This document shows positions 63,505 through 64,000 of a DNA stretch of 64,000 bases, piece after piece. Numbering within the stretch: the stretch's first letter is position 1; every line of letters starts with the position of its first letter. This stretch comes from Diphasiastrum complanatum (taxonomy: Eukaryota; Streptophyta; Lycopodiopsida; Lycopodiales; Lycopodiaceae), in the NCBI GenBank assembly GCA_029204225.1, contig CM055103.1, forward strand, positions 19,420,925 to 19,484,924, read 5' to 3'. The position numbers were made by a program, and so were the translations under genes. Under the pieces are notes generated by a model. That model ran no database searches and was not told the DNA's origin. It worked only from the letters and a program-made list of their open reading frames with translations.

Positions 63505-64000
63505 TTCTTTCTTTTCCTTACTTTCTTGTGGGGAGTGGGGGAGGGGAGCCTGAGGAAAAACCTAGACAGAAACAGGTGCGGAGTTCCAAACGACCATAAG
63601 TATACACGAATTACAGCACTTGAAAAGTCTAACTATAATAAGGATTCTTGATCACTGACATTTGCGATTATCCAAAGGTGTAAAAGGTTAACAGGTTCCA
63701 TGATGTTTCAGTTATTCAGCCTACCCCTTCATGCTCTCAAACAACATCATAATGCTGTCTGATTCAACCACAGAGGATTGGACAAATGATTCAGCACACG
63801 GATCACTTGATTGTTTGGGGGCAACCGCCTGAATTGGTCCATTCTACAAGCTGGCCACTTGAATTATGCCCACAGCAATGTCCAGATGAGATTGACATGG
63901 ATAATTATAAGAAGGGCACGCGTATCAGCTGATCAGTTTTGCAGACAGGAATTGGATAAGGAGAAAATGATGGAGTTTTGACTCAGATAACAAGAACAGA
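63505..64000 (-). promoter_or_regulatory. Upstream region of the F-box gene
   Basis: This should contain the 5' UTR and promoter. Directly upstream of the start codon (63508-63550) the minus strand is C-rich then A/G-rich (the plus strand shows a TTTC/CTTTCTT run followed by a G-rich GGGGAGTGGGGGAGGGG). No clear TATA box is identified. Confidence 0.4.

Overview
The window looks like nuclear DNA from a repeat-rich vascular plant, probably a seed plant with a large genome. The evidence is a plant-type F-box/LRR gene, a methyltransferase gene with kilobase introns, dense Ty1/copia and Ty3/gypsy LTR retrotransposons with plant-type primer sites (initiator tRNA-Met and tRNA-Asp complements), and very long CT/GA microsatellites. 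A gymnosperm would fit, but nothing here fixes the taxon.

Host genes are few. Near the right end (62245-63504, minus) lies one intact, intronless F-box/leucine-rich-repeat gene of 419 codons. At 10880-14582 (minus) I reconstructed five exons of a METTL23-type lysine methyltransferase gene from conserved sequence and GT/AG junctions. Its last exon or exons are not in the window, and one intron holds a 587-bp hAT-like terminal-inverted-repeat element. A possible small secreted-peptide ORF sits at 30690-30947 (minus, low confidence).

Nearly everything else is retrotransposon. From left to right: a minus-strand copia (1-3866) with its 5' LTR; a gypsy RNase H scrap fused to a copia RNase H and a 3' LTR of the same family in inverse orientation (3867-5242); copia scraps in both orientations (5560-7110); a decayed gypsy pol (15226-16760); a ~75-bp tandem array (17690-18310); CT arrays (19058-19654); a complete copia insertion with a 6-bp target duplication but no integrase (20159-25234); and copia IN and RT/RNase H scraps (26407-29050). 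A 5.55-kb non-autonomous LTR element without gag-pol (35969-41518) is inserted in the RNase H of a minus-strand copia (35225-42715). That copia is fused to the 5' half of a tRNA-Asp-primed gypsy element (42712-46600). A second gypsy gag follows (46714-48195), then LTR-like repeats with doubled primer sites (48646-51560), a truncated copia with an intact gag and protease motif (53289-55925), and a second copy of the 20-25 kb copia family (55926-57760) next to an inverted copia RT/RNase H scrap (58225-58830).

No operon-like, CRISPR or RNA-gene features are supported. The main interest is in the nested and chimeric retroelements: the large non-autonomous element and its probable autonomous partner, the gypsy/copia junctions, an in-frame TGA shared by two copies of one family, doubled primer-binding sites, and the hAT-like element carrying an open coding-like strip.
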